Source: Bacteroidetes bacterium RIFCSPLOWO2_12_FULL_37_12 (lineage in GTDB: Bacteria > Bacteroidota > Bacteroidia > 2-12-FULL-37-12). From it: DNA of 64,000 nt. The position numbers were made by a program, and so were the translations under genes. Below, in pieces: positions 1 through 8,217 of this stretch; within the stretch, counting starts at the first letter, position 1; every line of letters begins with the position of its first letter. The stretch spans positions 20,586-84,585 of the forward strand of contig MEPC01000035.1 in NCBI GenBank assembly GCA_001769655.1, in the 5' to 3' direction. The notes under the pieces are model-generated. The model saw only the letters and a list, made by a program, of their open reading frames with translations, ran no database searches and was not told where the DNA came from.

Positions 1-145
1 ATTCTTTTAGGGACTAATTCTTTTTTTGAAGTGCTGATAAAGAATTAATATTATCAATTCAATTACAATTCTAGTCCCTTTAGGGACGGAATATCGGTAG
101 AAAAGACATTGCATCTAACCTAAGTCCCTTTAGGGACGAAATATA
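1..145. repeat. REP-like palindrome cluster
   Basis: Two near-identical copies of AGTCCCTTTAGGGACG followed by GAATAT or AAATAT lie at about 73-95 and 123-144, and a partial copy (TTTAGGGAC) lies at 7-15. GTCCCT/AGGGAC form 6-bp arms around a 2-nt centre. Spacing between copies is about 50 bp. This resembles the REP-like palindromes dispersed in Bacteroidota genomes. No transposase is visible, and the cluster probably continues upstream of the window. Confidence 0.6.
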
Positions 146-329
146 AAAAATAGGGTTAATACCAATACGCAAATTCACATTTATACGGTTTTCACAGTAC
201 AAAACAGCGAATGCATAATTGACAAAACAATAAGCCAGTTTTGCTATTATGAAAGAAAATCCCAGTTGAGTTAATCCGGATAAAAAATTGAGTAATATTT
301 TTCTTAATGGTTGATTATAAATGTTTTAG

Positions 330-337
330 TATATTTG
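330..337 (+). promoter_or_regulatory. Bacteroidota-type promoter just upstream of the first cassette
   Basis: TATATTTG matches the TAnnTTTG -7 consensus of Bacteroidota primary sigma promoters, with a TTG about 20 bp upstream near 310-312. Predicted transcription starts near 343-345, about 12 bp before the cassette start GTTATCGGCT at 357. The promoter would therefore read into the cassette array, the position of a Pc promoter in an integron. No attI or integrase is recognisable in 145-330, which is otherwise AT-rich and featureless. Confidence 0.45.
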
Positions 338-356
338 TAGTTGGGTATAATTATGT

Positions 357-366
357 GTTATCGGCT
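357..366 (+). other. 5' junction of cassette I
   Basis: GTTATCGGCT is the exact reverse complement of AGCCGATAAC at 1042-1051, the 3' boundary of the same segment. In integron cassettes the first bases of an inserted cassette come from its own R' site and so complement its own R'' site. That is the relation seen here. The TCG part does not fit the strict GTTRRRY core. Confidence 0.55.
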
Positions 367-432
367 ACCCTATGGGGCCAGAGATATTTTGACAAGCATA
401 GATAAATGTTAAACTTTAAAACCAATAATAAA

Positions 433-1014
433 ATGAAACAGATAAATAAAATCTTGACAGTAATTGCTCTATTACATTTTGCGTTTGGACACATATCAAA
501 TGCACAAACATTGAACAGAAAATATACTTCAAAAGTTATAAACGGTTTGCGATCGAGAGAATTTACCACAAGTAATCTGACAGAAGCAGAACCTGACTAC
601 TCTGGAAAAATAATCTTATTGCTAACTCCAAGTTTTCCAATTTCGTTTAGCCGACTTGAGAAGGATACTTCAAATAATTGGAGAATTGGTCCTCAAATTG
701 GAATTGGGGGTTCTTATTTTTTCGTGGTCGGAAATGGATATAGAAATGCAAATGAAACTGTTCAAGTTGAACCATATTTTACGGTAGGAATAAGTATTGA
801 TGGAGGTTTTTCACAAAACCTTCAAACACCTGGGGTTATTGGTAATATAAATATCGGAGGTGTTATTGGCTTTTACAAATACTTCAATTTTTTGTTTTCT
901 TATGATGTATTGAACAATAGACCTGTTTATGGAGTTGGGGCAAGAGTTGACCTCTTTTCAATAACTCAAGGACCGGGGACAATTATTTTGAACAAAGAGA
1001 AATTTTTTAAATAG
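433..1014 (+). CDS. exported protein, probable small beta-barrel (cassette I cargo)
   Basis: 193 residues from ATG 433. An in-frame ATG at 406 would add nine polar residues before a good signal peptide (KQINKILTVIALLHFAFG, cleavage after SNAQ), so 433 is preferred. After the signal peptide the protein alternates hydrophobic and glycine-rich stretches (GPQIGIGGSYFFVVGNGY; NINIGGVIGFYKYFNFLFSYD), as in small outer-membrane beta-barrels. I do not recognise a family. It is the only gene of the first cassette-like segment (357-1051) and points away from the promoter at 330, as cassette genes do. An outer-membrane location is inferred from composition only. Confidence 0.6.
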   Translation: MKQINKILTVIALLHFAFGHISNAQTLNRKYTSKVINGLRSREFTTSNLTEAEPDYSGKIILLLTPSFPISFSRLEKDTSNNWRIGPQIGIGGSYFFVVGNGYRNANETVQVEPYFTVGISIDGGFSQNLQTPGVIGNINIGGVIGFYKYFNFLFSYDVLNNRPVYGVGARVDLFSITQGPGTIILNKEKFFK

Positions 1015-1041
1015 ATAAAAGGACAAAGTGGGAAGAAGGGC

Positions 1042-1254
1042 AGCCGATAACAAAAAGATTAAACGCAATAATTTTTTTGAGGGGTGCAGTGGTTAATCAG
1101 ACAGTTTCGTATTTAATGAAGTGTGTGCAAGAGAAAATTTTTGCAACAGAGGAAAGCGGAAAATATTTTTTTATTTGTTGCAAAAATTTTCACGAACAGT
1201 ATCGCATTTAATCCCTCAAAAAAATTACTGCGTTAATCCCTGACCGTTAGGCAC
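1042..1254 (+). repeat. attC-like fold-back junction I (about 210 nt)
   Basis: R''-like AGCCGATAAC (1042-1051) and R'-like GTTAGGCAC (1246-1254) bracket two nested pairs of complementary arms. About 1057-1084 (core GCAATAATTTTTTTGAGGG) pairs with about 1212-1240 (core CCCTCAAAAAAATTACTGC), 18 of 19 in the core. About 1131-1150 (AAAATTTTTGCAACA) pairs with 1178-1193 (TGTTGCAAAAATTTT). The strand can fold into a hairpin with a loop near 1151-1177. It is long for an attC, but the bracketing sequences and position between two oppositely matched cassette ends fit. Confidence 0.6.
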
Positions 1255-1461
1255 AAGCAATAACGATTTTAGTTTTCAATTATATCTCTGATAAAATAGA
1301 CTTGATAGATGAAATTATAATTTAGTTTACTAAGAAAAAATATCCCGATAGATATAAAAATATGATTTTATTATTTTGGAATAATTTTATAACAATAATT
1401 TGAAATAGAATTATCAATTATATTTATAAGTTAGAGGCAATAATTAAAAAAATAAACGAGA
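1255..1461. other. AT-rich spacer between cassette start and giant gene
   Basis: This stretch is extremely AT-rich with no convincing coding frame. It ends in GTTAGAGGCAATAATT (1430-1445), the inner inverted repeat described separately. Its start, GTTAGGCACAAGCAATAACG, weakly matches the reverse complement of the region just before 5967 (GTTAGGCACTGGCAATTTG). Confidence 0.4.
1430..1445 (+). repeat. inner inverted repeat, left copy
   Basis: GTTAGAGGCAATAATT at 1430-1445 is the near-exact reverse complement of AATATTACTGCCTCTAAC at 5801-5818. The GTTAGAGGC/GCCTCTAAC core is exact. The pair tightly brackets the giant gene, 16 bp before its start and 1 bp after its stop, and lies inside the outer GTTAGGCAC/GTGCCTAAC pair. 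Confidence 0.6.
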
Positions 1462-4400
1462 ATGAAAAAAAAACAAAAATTATTTTTAGATCAATTTGAT
1501 CAACCTTTGCATAAGCATATTATTAATTTTTGTAATATTATTAGTACAAAAAAGTATGATGTGTTTATTTTATTAGCAAGAAAGGCTGCTTGTTTTATTG
1601 ACACTTTAATAGAACTAGATTTAATAGAAATAAATGGGAAGATTGTATCAGATAGAGTATTAGAATTTGATAATAGTTGGCTAATAGATAAATCGGTAGC
1701 AATAATTGACGACACCATAATTTCAGGAACTTCTATTTATAAACTAATAAAGAAATTAGAGGATATTAATACTCAAAAAATTGATGTTTATGCGTTTTGT
1801 ATTAATGAGTATTGGTATGTTGAAGAAATGCTTTTAAGAAAAGATGGAACAAGCTACCTTAACCAACCATATTTAAAACTAAATCATACTTCTAGTTTGA
1901 AATTTTGCAAGAATATTGTTGATGCTTTATCAATTGCACCAAGACCCTATAATATTGATTTTCCAATATATGAAAACATAAAATTATCATCCACAAAGCT
2001 TGACAAATTGTTTGAATCTCCATATTGGAAAATGGTGGATACAACAAGTATAAAGCAGAATGAAAATAATATTTTTTGTTACACAATAAATCCGACAAAA
2101 AGATTTATAGAACATTTTAATACAAAATTAGACTGGGATATAAGCGATGTCGCTCATTTAAAACTTAGGCTTTATGCCTATAAAATCATTGACCCGCAAA
2201 ATAAGATAACATTTTTATCAAAAATAGTCCCGTTTATTATATTTAATCCAATAAGTGTTGACAATGCAAACAAAATAATAAAAAGCATATGTAATCACGA
2301 AAAAGTTCAAATAAATGAATTAGAATCACAATTAAAAACAGATTGTTCTAAACTCAACTTTATACAATTCTATTATGCAAAGAAATTATTTCGGACTTGG
2401 ATTGAATGCACGAAGGATTCATTTGATATTGTTTCAAGAATTATTGAAAATAAACGAAGTCTTTATTTTCTTTTTGCTCCCAAAGTATTAGATATCATTA
2501 ATCTAATGCAAACAGATGGAAGTCTAAAATCAAATGAAAAAAACCTCTTCCTGAAAGATAATGAATCTCTTATTTTTGGTACAAATAAAGAAGATTTTAA
2601 CCCTGTTGAAAATCTCTTTAATTTGACTAAGCCTTTTTTGGATTTATATTATAAAAAGGAATTACCAGCAAGAAGGATAGTAAAAAAAATAAATAAAAAA
2701 GCATTTGAAGACAGTAATTATATTGACGTTGTTAATCGCCTAGACGATGGAATTAGTGTAAGTGAATTAAAACAAATAATTTCAAATGATGTAAAAAATT
2801 TTTCAGATACTAATAGAATTCTATCTCTATTTTTAGATAATTGTATTGATAATGGGATCATCGTTCCAATTACCATAAATAAAAATGGTTACATTTATAG
2901 GGGATATAGGCATGGAGAGGAAATTATTTGGGGAAATTACAAAAACAGACTTCTGGGGAAATATTTTGAAAAATATTTAGCGAACATTAATGCAAATGAA
3001 CTGCCTCAGACATATTTTCAGAAACTATTAGTACTCTTTCTTAAAATCGGACTAAAAGAAGGATTTCTTCAGGAGTATGATGAATCAAAACATATAGACA
3101 TCAAGACAAAATTATTGAGTGTTAAAGCTCATCTATTTGGAATGGTTTCAGATTATATAGAATTAGACCCTGGTGAAACAAAAATACACCTACCAATAAT
3201 TGATGCAAACGTTAGGTCATATTGGACTTCAAAATTTTTACAGGATATTGAAATCATTACTCTAAATGAAAATAAAAATTTTATATTCAATTTTGAAAAA
3301 TTTGAGACATCTTATACAAATGATATTGAACATGGAGAACCATCGGATATTGACCAATCTGATTTAGACAAGGTGTATGATATTGCAGACATATTTGGTT
3401 TCTTACGGAAAAACAAACAATTAAATGAAGATTATTTAGTACTTCTAACTTCATGTGTGAACTTACATGACAATACTGCATCATTGGCAGCTGAATTGCA
3501 AATTTATCTTAATGGAATTGATAAATATAAATATAAAATAGTATCAGGAATTAGCTCCGGTTTTACTGTCCAAAAGCTTAAAAAATTAAGAGATTTAAAT
3601 GAGAATTTTATTTGGACTGCTATAAATAGTGGTTATTTTAAGTTTTTAAATTTTTCAGATGGGCAGGGATTAAATTATATAAAAGATATAGAAAAATATT
3701 TTGAAGAGCAAGGGAAAAGCTCTGAAGCACGAATTTGGAGACGATATTGGAAATTTGATGTAGAATTATCAAGAGGAGAAGTTAGCGACCTTAATCTAGT
3801 CAATAAAAGAATGGGGCACTTGTTGCTAGAGGCCAACATCACTTTTGCAATAATTCATATGCTGATTTATGAACTTCTGACTCGTCAAAATAAATTGGAA
3901 GAATATTTCAAAAATATTTTAAATACAATTGATGAAAATAAACAACAAATCAAGGAAATTGAAAATAAATTATTTGAAATCAATCCAAATGGTGAATTAT
4001 TTAGAAATATTGATAGTATTTTGGTAGAAACTTTAACTAAAGAAAAAAAGAAATTACAAAATAGGATACAAAACAACACAACTGAAAGAGATTATTTACA
4101 TAACTATTTAAAAGATAATTTTGATTACATTGAAAAAATTCAAAATCTACTTTATCGCCAAAATCTACCTTTTGAAAATTCATGCAATTATTCAAAAATT
4201 TGTGGTGGTTATTACAAACAACTGAGATCTGAACAAATTATAGAATTAATTAAAGATAATTTATTGTTTATTGATAAACTAACAGAAGACATTAAAGTAT
4301 TGATGCAAGACTATAAACTAACTGTTCCAGAATGGGGTAAGGTTCAACAAAAAGTAAAATATAACGCTTTTATTCATATTAATTCAAATGAACGTAACAT

Positions 4401-5799
4401 TAGAAAAAGAGAAGAAATTTCCAAAATACTGAGACATTATTTGACAGAATTTGAGATAGAAGAATTTGGTGAAGAATCGAATTATAAAACTATTAATTTA
4501 CTGCGAATTTCAAATACTCAAGGTGGTTATCAAAGTGGTTCCGGACAAATTATTGGAATTAGAGGGCAGTTTATATTAGAAAGACTTATAAAATTATCTT
4601 GTAAGTTGTTAAGTGTTTTTCATGAGAAAAGAACTCAAATAAATATTTCTGCTTATCCGTATTTCAGTGACGATGGAGTTGAAGCATATTATAATAATCA
4701 GACCAAAAACTTTGATATAGTTAAATATAATTTGTTTAACTCATTGGAGAATAACAATATTTTTAATAAGATAATCATATTTGACACACATAATAAGAAT
4801 AAACTTGAAGATTATTTACATCACAAATTGGTGTTTTTTCAAAACAAGTTTTTTATTAAGGAGGGGAATTCTTCAATTTCAAATAATCCAAATTATATAA
4901 TTGAATTAAATATGAAACCTGAAATACAATATGCAACAATTGGTATAGTTACGGCTTTGCCCAAAGAGTTTGCGGCTATGCGGAAGATTCTAGATATCGA
5001 AGTTAATGAAACCCAGCCTAAAAATGACAATAACGATTATGCAATAGGATTCATTAAAAATATAAAAGATGAACAAATTAAGGTTGTTATTGCTCTAATG
5101 AAAGAGATAGGGACTAATAATGCGGCTTCAACAGCGACTAATTTATTAAGATCATTTGAAAATATTGATGATGTTATTGTTTGTGGTATTGCTGGAGGTA
5201 TCCCATATCTATCAAAACCCGAAGATCATGTTAGACTTGGAGATATTGTTGTCTCTGACAAAAGTGGTATTTTGCAGTATGATAACTTAAAAGAAACAGC
5301 AGATGATATAATTATTAGAAGTACCTCTGCTAAGCCATCATCTAAGTTATTAGGCATTGTAAATTTATTAATCGCTGACTATGAATGCAACAAAAAACCT
5401 TGGATTAACCATCTAAAAAAGTATGAAGGGAGTTTACGAAATTCAAATCGACCGAACATAGAAGCCGATATCTTAACAATTAACGGAACAATAACCAATC
5501 ACCCTTTTGACAAAGATAGAGTATTGTCAGAACCTAAAATTTTTCATGGTTCAATCGGGTCTTCAAATACACTTTTGAAAAATGAAAAGAAAAGAGATAT
5601 TTTAAGAGACAAGTACGCAGTCAAAGCTATTGAAATGGAAGGTTCTGGTATAGCTGATGGGACATGGTCTTTATCAAAAGGTTATTTAATAGTGAGAGGA
5701 ATTGTTGATTATTGCAATTCAGATAAAAATGATGAATGGCATAACTATGCTGCAATTTGCGCTGCATGCTATACAAAATCAATTATAGAAAGATTATAA
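1462..5799 (+). CDS. giant fusion: phosphoribosyltransferase-like N-terminus, nucleoside phosphorylase-like C-terminus
   Basis: 1445 residues. Residues about 30-130 look like a type I phosphoribosyltransferase: VAIIDDTIISGTSI at 79-92 matches the PRPP-binding loop (hydrophobic stretch, DD, small residues, SGT). Residues about 1155-1445 resemble the PNP/UDP-phosphorylase (MTA/SAH nucleosidase) fold: GIVTALPKEFAAM, VCGIAGGI, LGDIVVSD, EMEGSGIAD near 1391 (nucleoside ribose-binding Met-Glu) and RGIVDYCN with Asp1416 at the catalytic Asp position. The roughly 1000-residue middle is unrecognised. It has a possible winged-helix stretch near 425-485 ending in YRHGEE, a coiled coil near 805-895, and a glycine/serine-rich GGYQSGSGQIIGIRG near 1020-1035. 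No Walker A motif is visible. Codon use is very AT-rich, as in the other cassette genes. Nucleotide-metabolite making, sensing or degrading in phage defence or stress is inference. Confidence 0.75.
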   Translation: MKKKQKLFLDQFDQPLHKHIINFCNIISTKKYDVFILLARKAACFIDTLIELDLIEINGKIVSDRVLEFDNSWLIDKSVAIIDDTIISGTSIYKLIKKLEDINTQKIDVYAFCINEYWYVEEMLLRKDGTSYLNQPYLKLNHTSSLKFCKNIVDALSIAPRPYNIDFPIYENIKLSSTKLDKLFESPYWKMVDTTSIKQNENNIFCYTINPTKRFIEHFNTKLDWDISDVAHLKLRLYAYKIIDPQNKITFLSKIVPFIIFNPISVDNANKIIKSICNHEKVQINELESQLKTDCSKLNFIQFYYAKKLFRTWIECTKDSFDIVSRIIENKRSLYFLFAPKVLDIINLMQTDGSLKSNEKNLFLKDNESLIFGTNKEDFNPVENLFNLTKPFLDLYYKKELPARRIVKKINKKAFEDSNYIDVVNRLDDGISVSELKQIISNDVKNFSDTNRILSLFLDNCIDNGIIVPITINKNGYIYRGYRHGEEIIWGNYKNRLLGKYFEKYLANINANELPQTYFQKLLVLFLKIGLKEGFLQEYDESKHIDIKTKLLSVKAHLFGMVSDYIELDPGETKIHLPIIDANVRSYWTSKFLQDIEIITLNENKNFIFNFEKFETSYTNDIEHGEPSDIDQSDLDKVYDIADIFGFLRKNKQLNEDYLVLLTSCVNLHDNTASLAAELQIYLNGIDKYKYKIVSGISSGFTVQKLKKLRDLNENFIWTAINSGYFKFLNFSDGQGLNYIKDIEKYFEEQGKSSEARIWRRYWKFDVELSRGEVSDLNLVNKRMGHLLLEANITFAIIHMLIYELLTRQNKLEEYFKNILNTIDENKQQIKEIENKLFEINPNGELFRNIDSILVETLTKEKKKLQNRIQNNTTERDYLHNYLKDNFDYIEKIQNLLYRQNLPFENSCNYSKICGGYYKQLRSEQIIELIKDNLLFIDKLTEDIKVLMQDYKLTVPEWGKVQQKVKYNAFIHINSNERNIRKREEISKILRHYLTEFEIEEFGEESNYKTINLLRISNTQGGYQSGSGQIIGIRGQFILERLIKLSCKLLSVFHEKRTQINISAYPYFSDDGVEAYYNNQTKNFDIVKYNLFNSLENNNIFNKIIIFDTHNKNKLEDYLHHKLVFFQNKFFIKEGNSSISNNPNYIIELNMKPEIQYATIGIVTALPKEFAAMRKILDIEVNETQPKNDNNDYAIGFIKNIKDEQIKVVIALMKEIGTNNAASTATNLLRSFENIDDVIVCGIAGGIPYLSKPEDHVRLGDIVVSDKSGILQYDNLKETADDIIIRSTSAKPSSKLLGIVNLLIADYECNKKPWINHLKKYEGSLRNSNRPNIEADILTINGTITNHPFDKDRVLSEPKIFHGSIGSSNTLLKNEKKRDILRDKYAVKAIEMEGSGIADGTWSLSKGYLIVRGIVDYCNSDKNDEWHNYAAICAACYTKSIIERL

Positions 5800-5800
5800 C

Positions 5801-5818
5801 AATATTACTGCCTCTAAC
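5801..5818 (+). repeat. inner inverted repeat, right copy
   Basis: AATATTACTGCCTCTAAC starts one base after the stop codon of the giant gene and mirrors 1430-1445. The 140 bp between this repeat and GTGCCTAAC at 5959 is AT-rich and non-coding. Confidence 0.6.
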
Positions 5819-5958
5819 ATTGTAAAATGATATAAATACTAGAAAAAAAATAAGACAAAAAAAACAATAGGGATTATTTTTAAAAAATATTGAGAAACAT
5901 GATAATATAAACTAAATTGCTAATAATAAAATCGTGATAGAAATTGTACAAATTGCCA

Positions 5959-6072
5959 GTGCCTAACACCATGTTAGCGACCATATTTTTTTTATTGAAA
6001 CGCTTGGGCTGTCGCCCATGCGCGTAGGTCTAAGGTAAAAAAAACGGCGCCAACATGGGGACCGTTAGGCAC
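5959..6072 (+). repeat. attC-like site II (about 110 nt hairpin)
   Basis: GTGCCTAAC (5959-5967, fits RYYYAAC) and GTTAGGCAC (6064-6072, fits GTTRRRY) are perfect inverse complements. Inside, CCATGTT (5969-5975) pairs with AACATGG (6052-6058), an A/T tract near 5982-5995 pairs with TAAAAAAAACGG (6036-6047), and GGGC/GCCC (6006-6017) closes a 4-nt apical loop. Length, core boxes and imperfect hairpin all fit integron attC sites. This is the best-formed site in the window. Confidence 0.75.
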
Positions 6073-6101
6073 AATATTACGAACGACCATAAAACAGAAC
6101 A

Positions 6102-6851
6102 ATGAACGTAGAAGCCAAAGAAATATTTGAACTATTAGAAAAGGTAAGTGAAACACAAGGCAACTTGTCTTTACTAATTATAATTGGACTTATAGTAGCT
6201 ATTGGAATTTTAATTACATATCTCAAATACGCAACCAAAGCAATAGCTGAAGAAGCATCAAATAAATCACTTGCTTTATACGAAAGCAATCTTACAGAAA
6301 AACTTCAAACTCAAATCGGTCTATTTTTTCGTGACGATAATGTTAGAAATAATTTGCTAACTCACATCGGGACAAAATCAATTGACAAGAAAATTGAATG
6401 TTGGCAAATAAGCCAAACAATGTACTTCAATTATCAAAAGAGTTGGTCTTTTTCACAAGAAACAGACATTCAAGAATTTGTAAGATTAGACGAAGAACTA
6501 GGCAATATAAGGCAGAGAATTTTTATTGAAACAATTCACATTGGGTACTTTTTATCTCAAAAGTTAATCAGACTTAATTCACTAATGCGTGATAATTTAA
6601 GACAAAAAAGAACTGAATTTGCATATAGTGGAACGAACTATCAAACAAACTTAGAGACAAAACTTCAAAACACCTTAAATATTCAACAAGAAAACGAGAT
6701 GAAAATTTCAGACATAATGTATGAAATTGAAAAATGGATAATCGATAAACTTCATTCTGACCAAACCATTGAAAATTTTGAGTTTACAAGAGAACAATTA
6801 GAGTCAATAAAAAAAGAACGTGAATTAAAGTTTGATACAATTAAGAAGTAA
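6102..6851 (+). CDS. single-pass membrane, coiled-coil protein (cassette III, gene 1)
   Basis: 249 residues, starting 30 bp after the cassette junction. A short polar N-terminus (1-21) is followed by one strong transmembrane helix (about 22-41: NLSLLIIIGLIVAIGILITY), then a long alpha-helical cytoplasmic part rich in Glu, Lys and Gln with predicted coiled-coil stretches (about 45-70 and 150-249). I recognise no family. The next gene follows after 9 bp, so the two form a two-gene cassette and their products probably work together, perhaps by coiled-coil contact. There is no catalytic motif. Confidence 0.65.
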   Translation: MNVEAKEIFELLEKVSETQGNLSLLIIIGLIVAIGILITYLKYATKAIAEEASNKSLALYESNLTEKLQTQIGLFFRDDNVRNNLLTHIGTKSIDKKIECWQISQTMYFNYQKSWSFSQETDIQEFVRLDEELGNIRQRIFIETIHIGYFLSQKLIRLNSLMRDNLRQKRTEFAYSGTNYQTNLETKLQNTLNIQQENEMKISDIMYEIEKWIIDKLHSDQTIENFEFTREQLESIKKERELKFDTIKK

Positions 6852-6860
6852 TAATCTAAA

Positions 6861-7811
6861 GTGATTAAATCAGCCAATAAAATAGAACTGCACTACTTTT
6901 TGCGTGATGAAACTCACACAATGAACGCATTTGTTAGAAATGAATGTGAGAAAGAATTGCTGACTATTTTCAAAGAAATAATTATTTCTCTTGACATTGA
7001 AATTGATGTTGAAAGTGAAGCATTTAAAGAAGGTGGTTTAAAAGAGATTTGGAATTTTTTAGGAAAAAACGGAGTACAACTTACATTAATTATAACTGTA
7101 TTCGGTCTTGTTTTGTCCAGAATACCAGTTGAGAACAAAGAACTTGTTAAACTTCAGATAGAAAATTTGGAGCTTGATAACGAGTTAAAAAAACAAGAAC
7201 TTAAAAAAATCAAAAACGAAGTTCGGACAGAAGAAGAATTAACAGATGAGACTGTTGAACGTGTTCTTGAAATACTAGACAGAGACTACAAAATCATATG
7301 GCATAAATCAAATTTTTATAAAAAACTAAACTTCTATCCTAAAGTAACAAAGCTGACAACACAAAAACTGAATGAACAAAACGAACCAGTTGAAAAAGAG
7401 CGAACGGTTGAAAGAGAGCTTTTCGGTAAATTCATTTTGCGTTCTGACACATTTCCACCCTACATTGACGAAGAAGCAGTAATTGATATTATTTCACCTG
7501 TTTTAAAAAAGGGAAATTTTAATTGGAAAGGCTTTTACAAAGGAGACATAATAAACTTTGAAATGAATGACCAAAATTTTAAAAATTCTGTTTTAAACAA
7601 AGAAATTGAATTCATTAATGGGACAGCAATTAAATGTGTATTGCAACAAAACAGAAAGATTGACGAAGTTGGTTTAGTGAAAGTGATTCAAAATAAAGTA
7701 TTGACAGTAATTGAAATAATTACTGGTGAAAATTATGTGCCGACTGAACAAGGCAAAAAATATAAACGAGACAAAGAACGCAAAAATGACCAACTCAAAC
7801 TTGACTTTTAA
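6861..7811 (+). CDS. membrane-anchored protein with N-terminal conserved-looking domain and coiled coil (cassette III, gene 2)
   Basis: 316 residues from GTG 6861, 9 bp after the previous stop. An internal ATG at 6921 would remove the beta-strand-like KIELHYFLRD start, so GTG is preferred. Layout: an N-terminal alpha/beta domain (1-68) with MNAFVRNECEKELL and EGGLKEIWNFLG; a transmembrane helix (about 71-89); a heptad-like coiled coil (92-130: LKLQIENLELDNELKKQEL); and a mixed C-terminal domain (135-316) with a basic tail. Family not recognised. Its membrane partner gene is immediately upstream. A two-component membrane effector is one possibility, unsupported by any catalytic motif. Confidence 0.6.
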   Translation: MIKSANKIELHYFLRDETHTMNAFVRNECEKELLTIFKEIIISLDIEIDVESEAFKEGGLKEIWNFLGKNGVQLTLIITVFGLVLSRIPVENKELVKLQIENLELDNELKKQELKKIKNEVRTEEELTDETVERVLEILDRDYKIIWHKSNFYKKLNFYPKVTKLTTQKLNEQNEPVEKERTVERELFGKFILRSDTFPPYIDEEAVIDIISPVLKKGNFNWKGFYKGDIINFEMNDQNFKNSVLNKEIEFINGTAIKCVLQQNRKIDEVGLVKVIQNKVLTVIEIITGENYVPTEQGKKYKRDKERKNDQLKLDF

Positions 7812-7824
7812 AGTGATAAATACT

Positions 7825-8148
7825 GTGCCTAACAACCAAGGCTTCGTTGCGTCCTTATGACATGCAATTCAGCCACTGTTGCACTGAATCTGCCTCTGGC
7901 GGAAGTTTTTTTCCCCTTTGATTGTTGAGTTTTTTTTCTCTATGGGAATTTCGTTATAAGAAAAGACCAGCATATACATACTCGACATTTCAATCTGATT
8001 TCTCTGGGGTTGTAAATAATTTATGTTTGTTAAACGAAATTGAAATAGGTCACAAAGTTACCATGATGAATGAATGGAATTGTTTTTTATTTAGTAATTT
8101 TATCCACATTTAAAGTGTAGTTTTTTCACAAACTGACGTTAGCGGAAA
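7825..8148 (+). repeat. degenerate cassette junction III with half attC-like repeat
   Basis: GTGCCTAAC (7825-7833) closes cassette III and GTTAGCGGAAA (8138-8148) opens the next one, but the 305 bp between them do not fold end to end. Bases 7831-7893 form a direct repeat with 8969-9031 (GCTTCGTTGCGTCCTTATGACA, one difference in the next base, then GCAATTCAGCCACTGTTGCACTGAATC), containing an ATTCAG/CTGAAT inverted repeat. The rest (7900-8137) is AT-rich; a 63-residue frame at 7922-8113 is not convincing. This may be a fused site from which a cassette body has decayed. Confidence 0.5.
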
Positions 8149-8205
8149 CCCTTTGGCGGTATAGCGAACAAAAAATTTTTTGATAGTAGTGTCACAAACT
8201 TTTTG

Positions 8206-8213
8206 TATATTTG
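8206..8213 (+). promoter_or_regulatory. promoter -7 box for the 8218 gene
   Basis: TATATTTG fits the Bacteroidota -7 consensus and ends five bases before GTG 8218. Transcription would start at or next to that codon, implying a leaderless message and excluding a start at TTG 8203. Confidence 0.45.
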
Positions 8214-8217
8214 CGGA

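Noticed and set aside
1..145. Possible CRISPR array from spaced repeats
   Set aside because: Only two full copies of a short palindrome, with no uniform repeat length and no cas genes; REP-like palindromes explain it better.
6861..7811. Phage structural or lysis protein
   Set aside because: No phage genes nearby and no holin or endolysin motif; cassette context explains the location.
7922..8113. 63-residue ORF in the degenerate cassette junction
   Set aside because: AT-rich, no promoter box or RBS, composition unlike the neighbours; lies in a likely decayed region.
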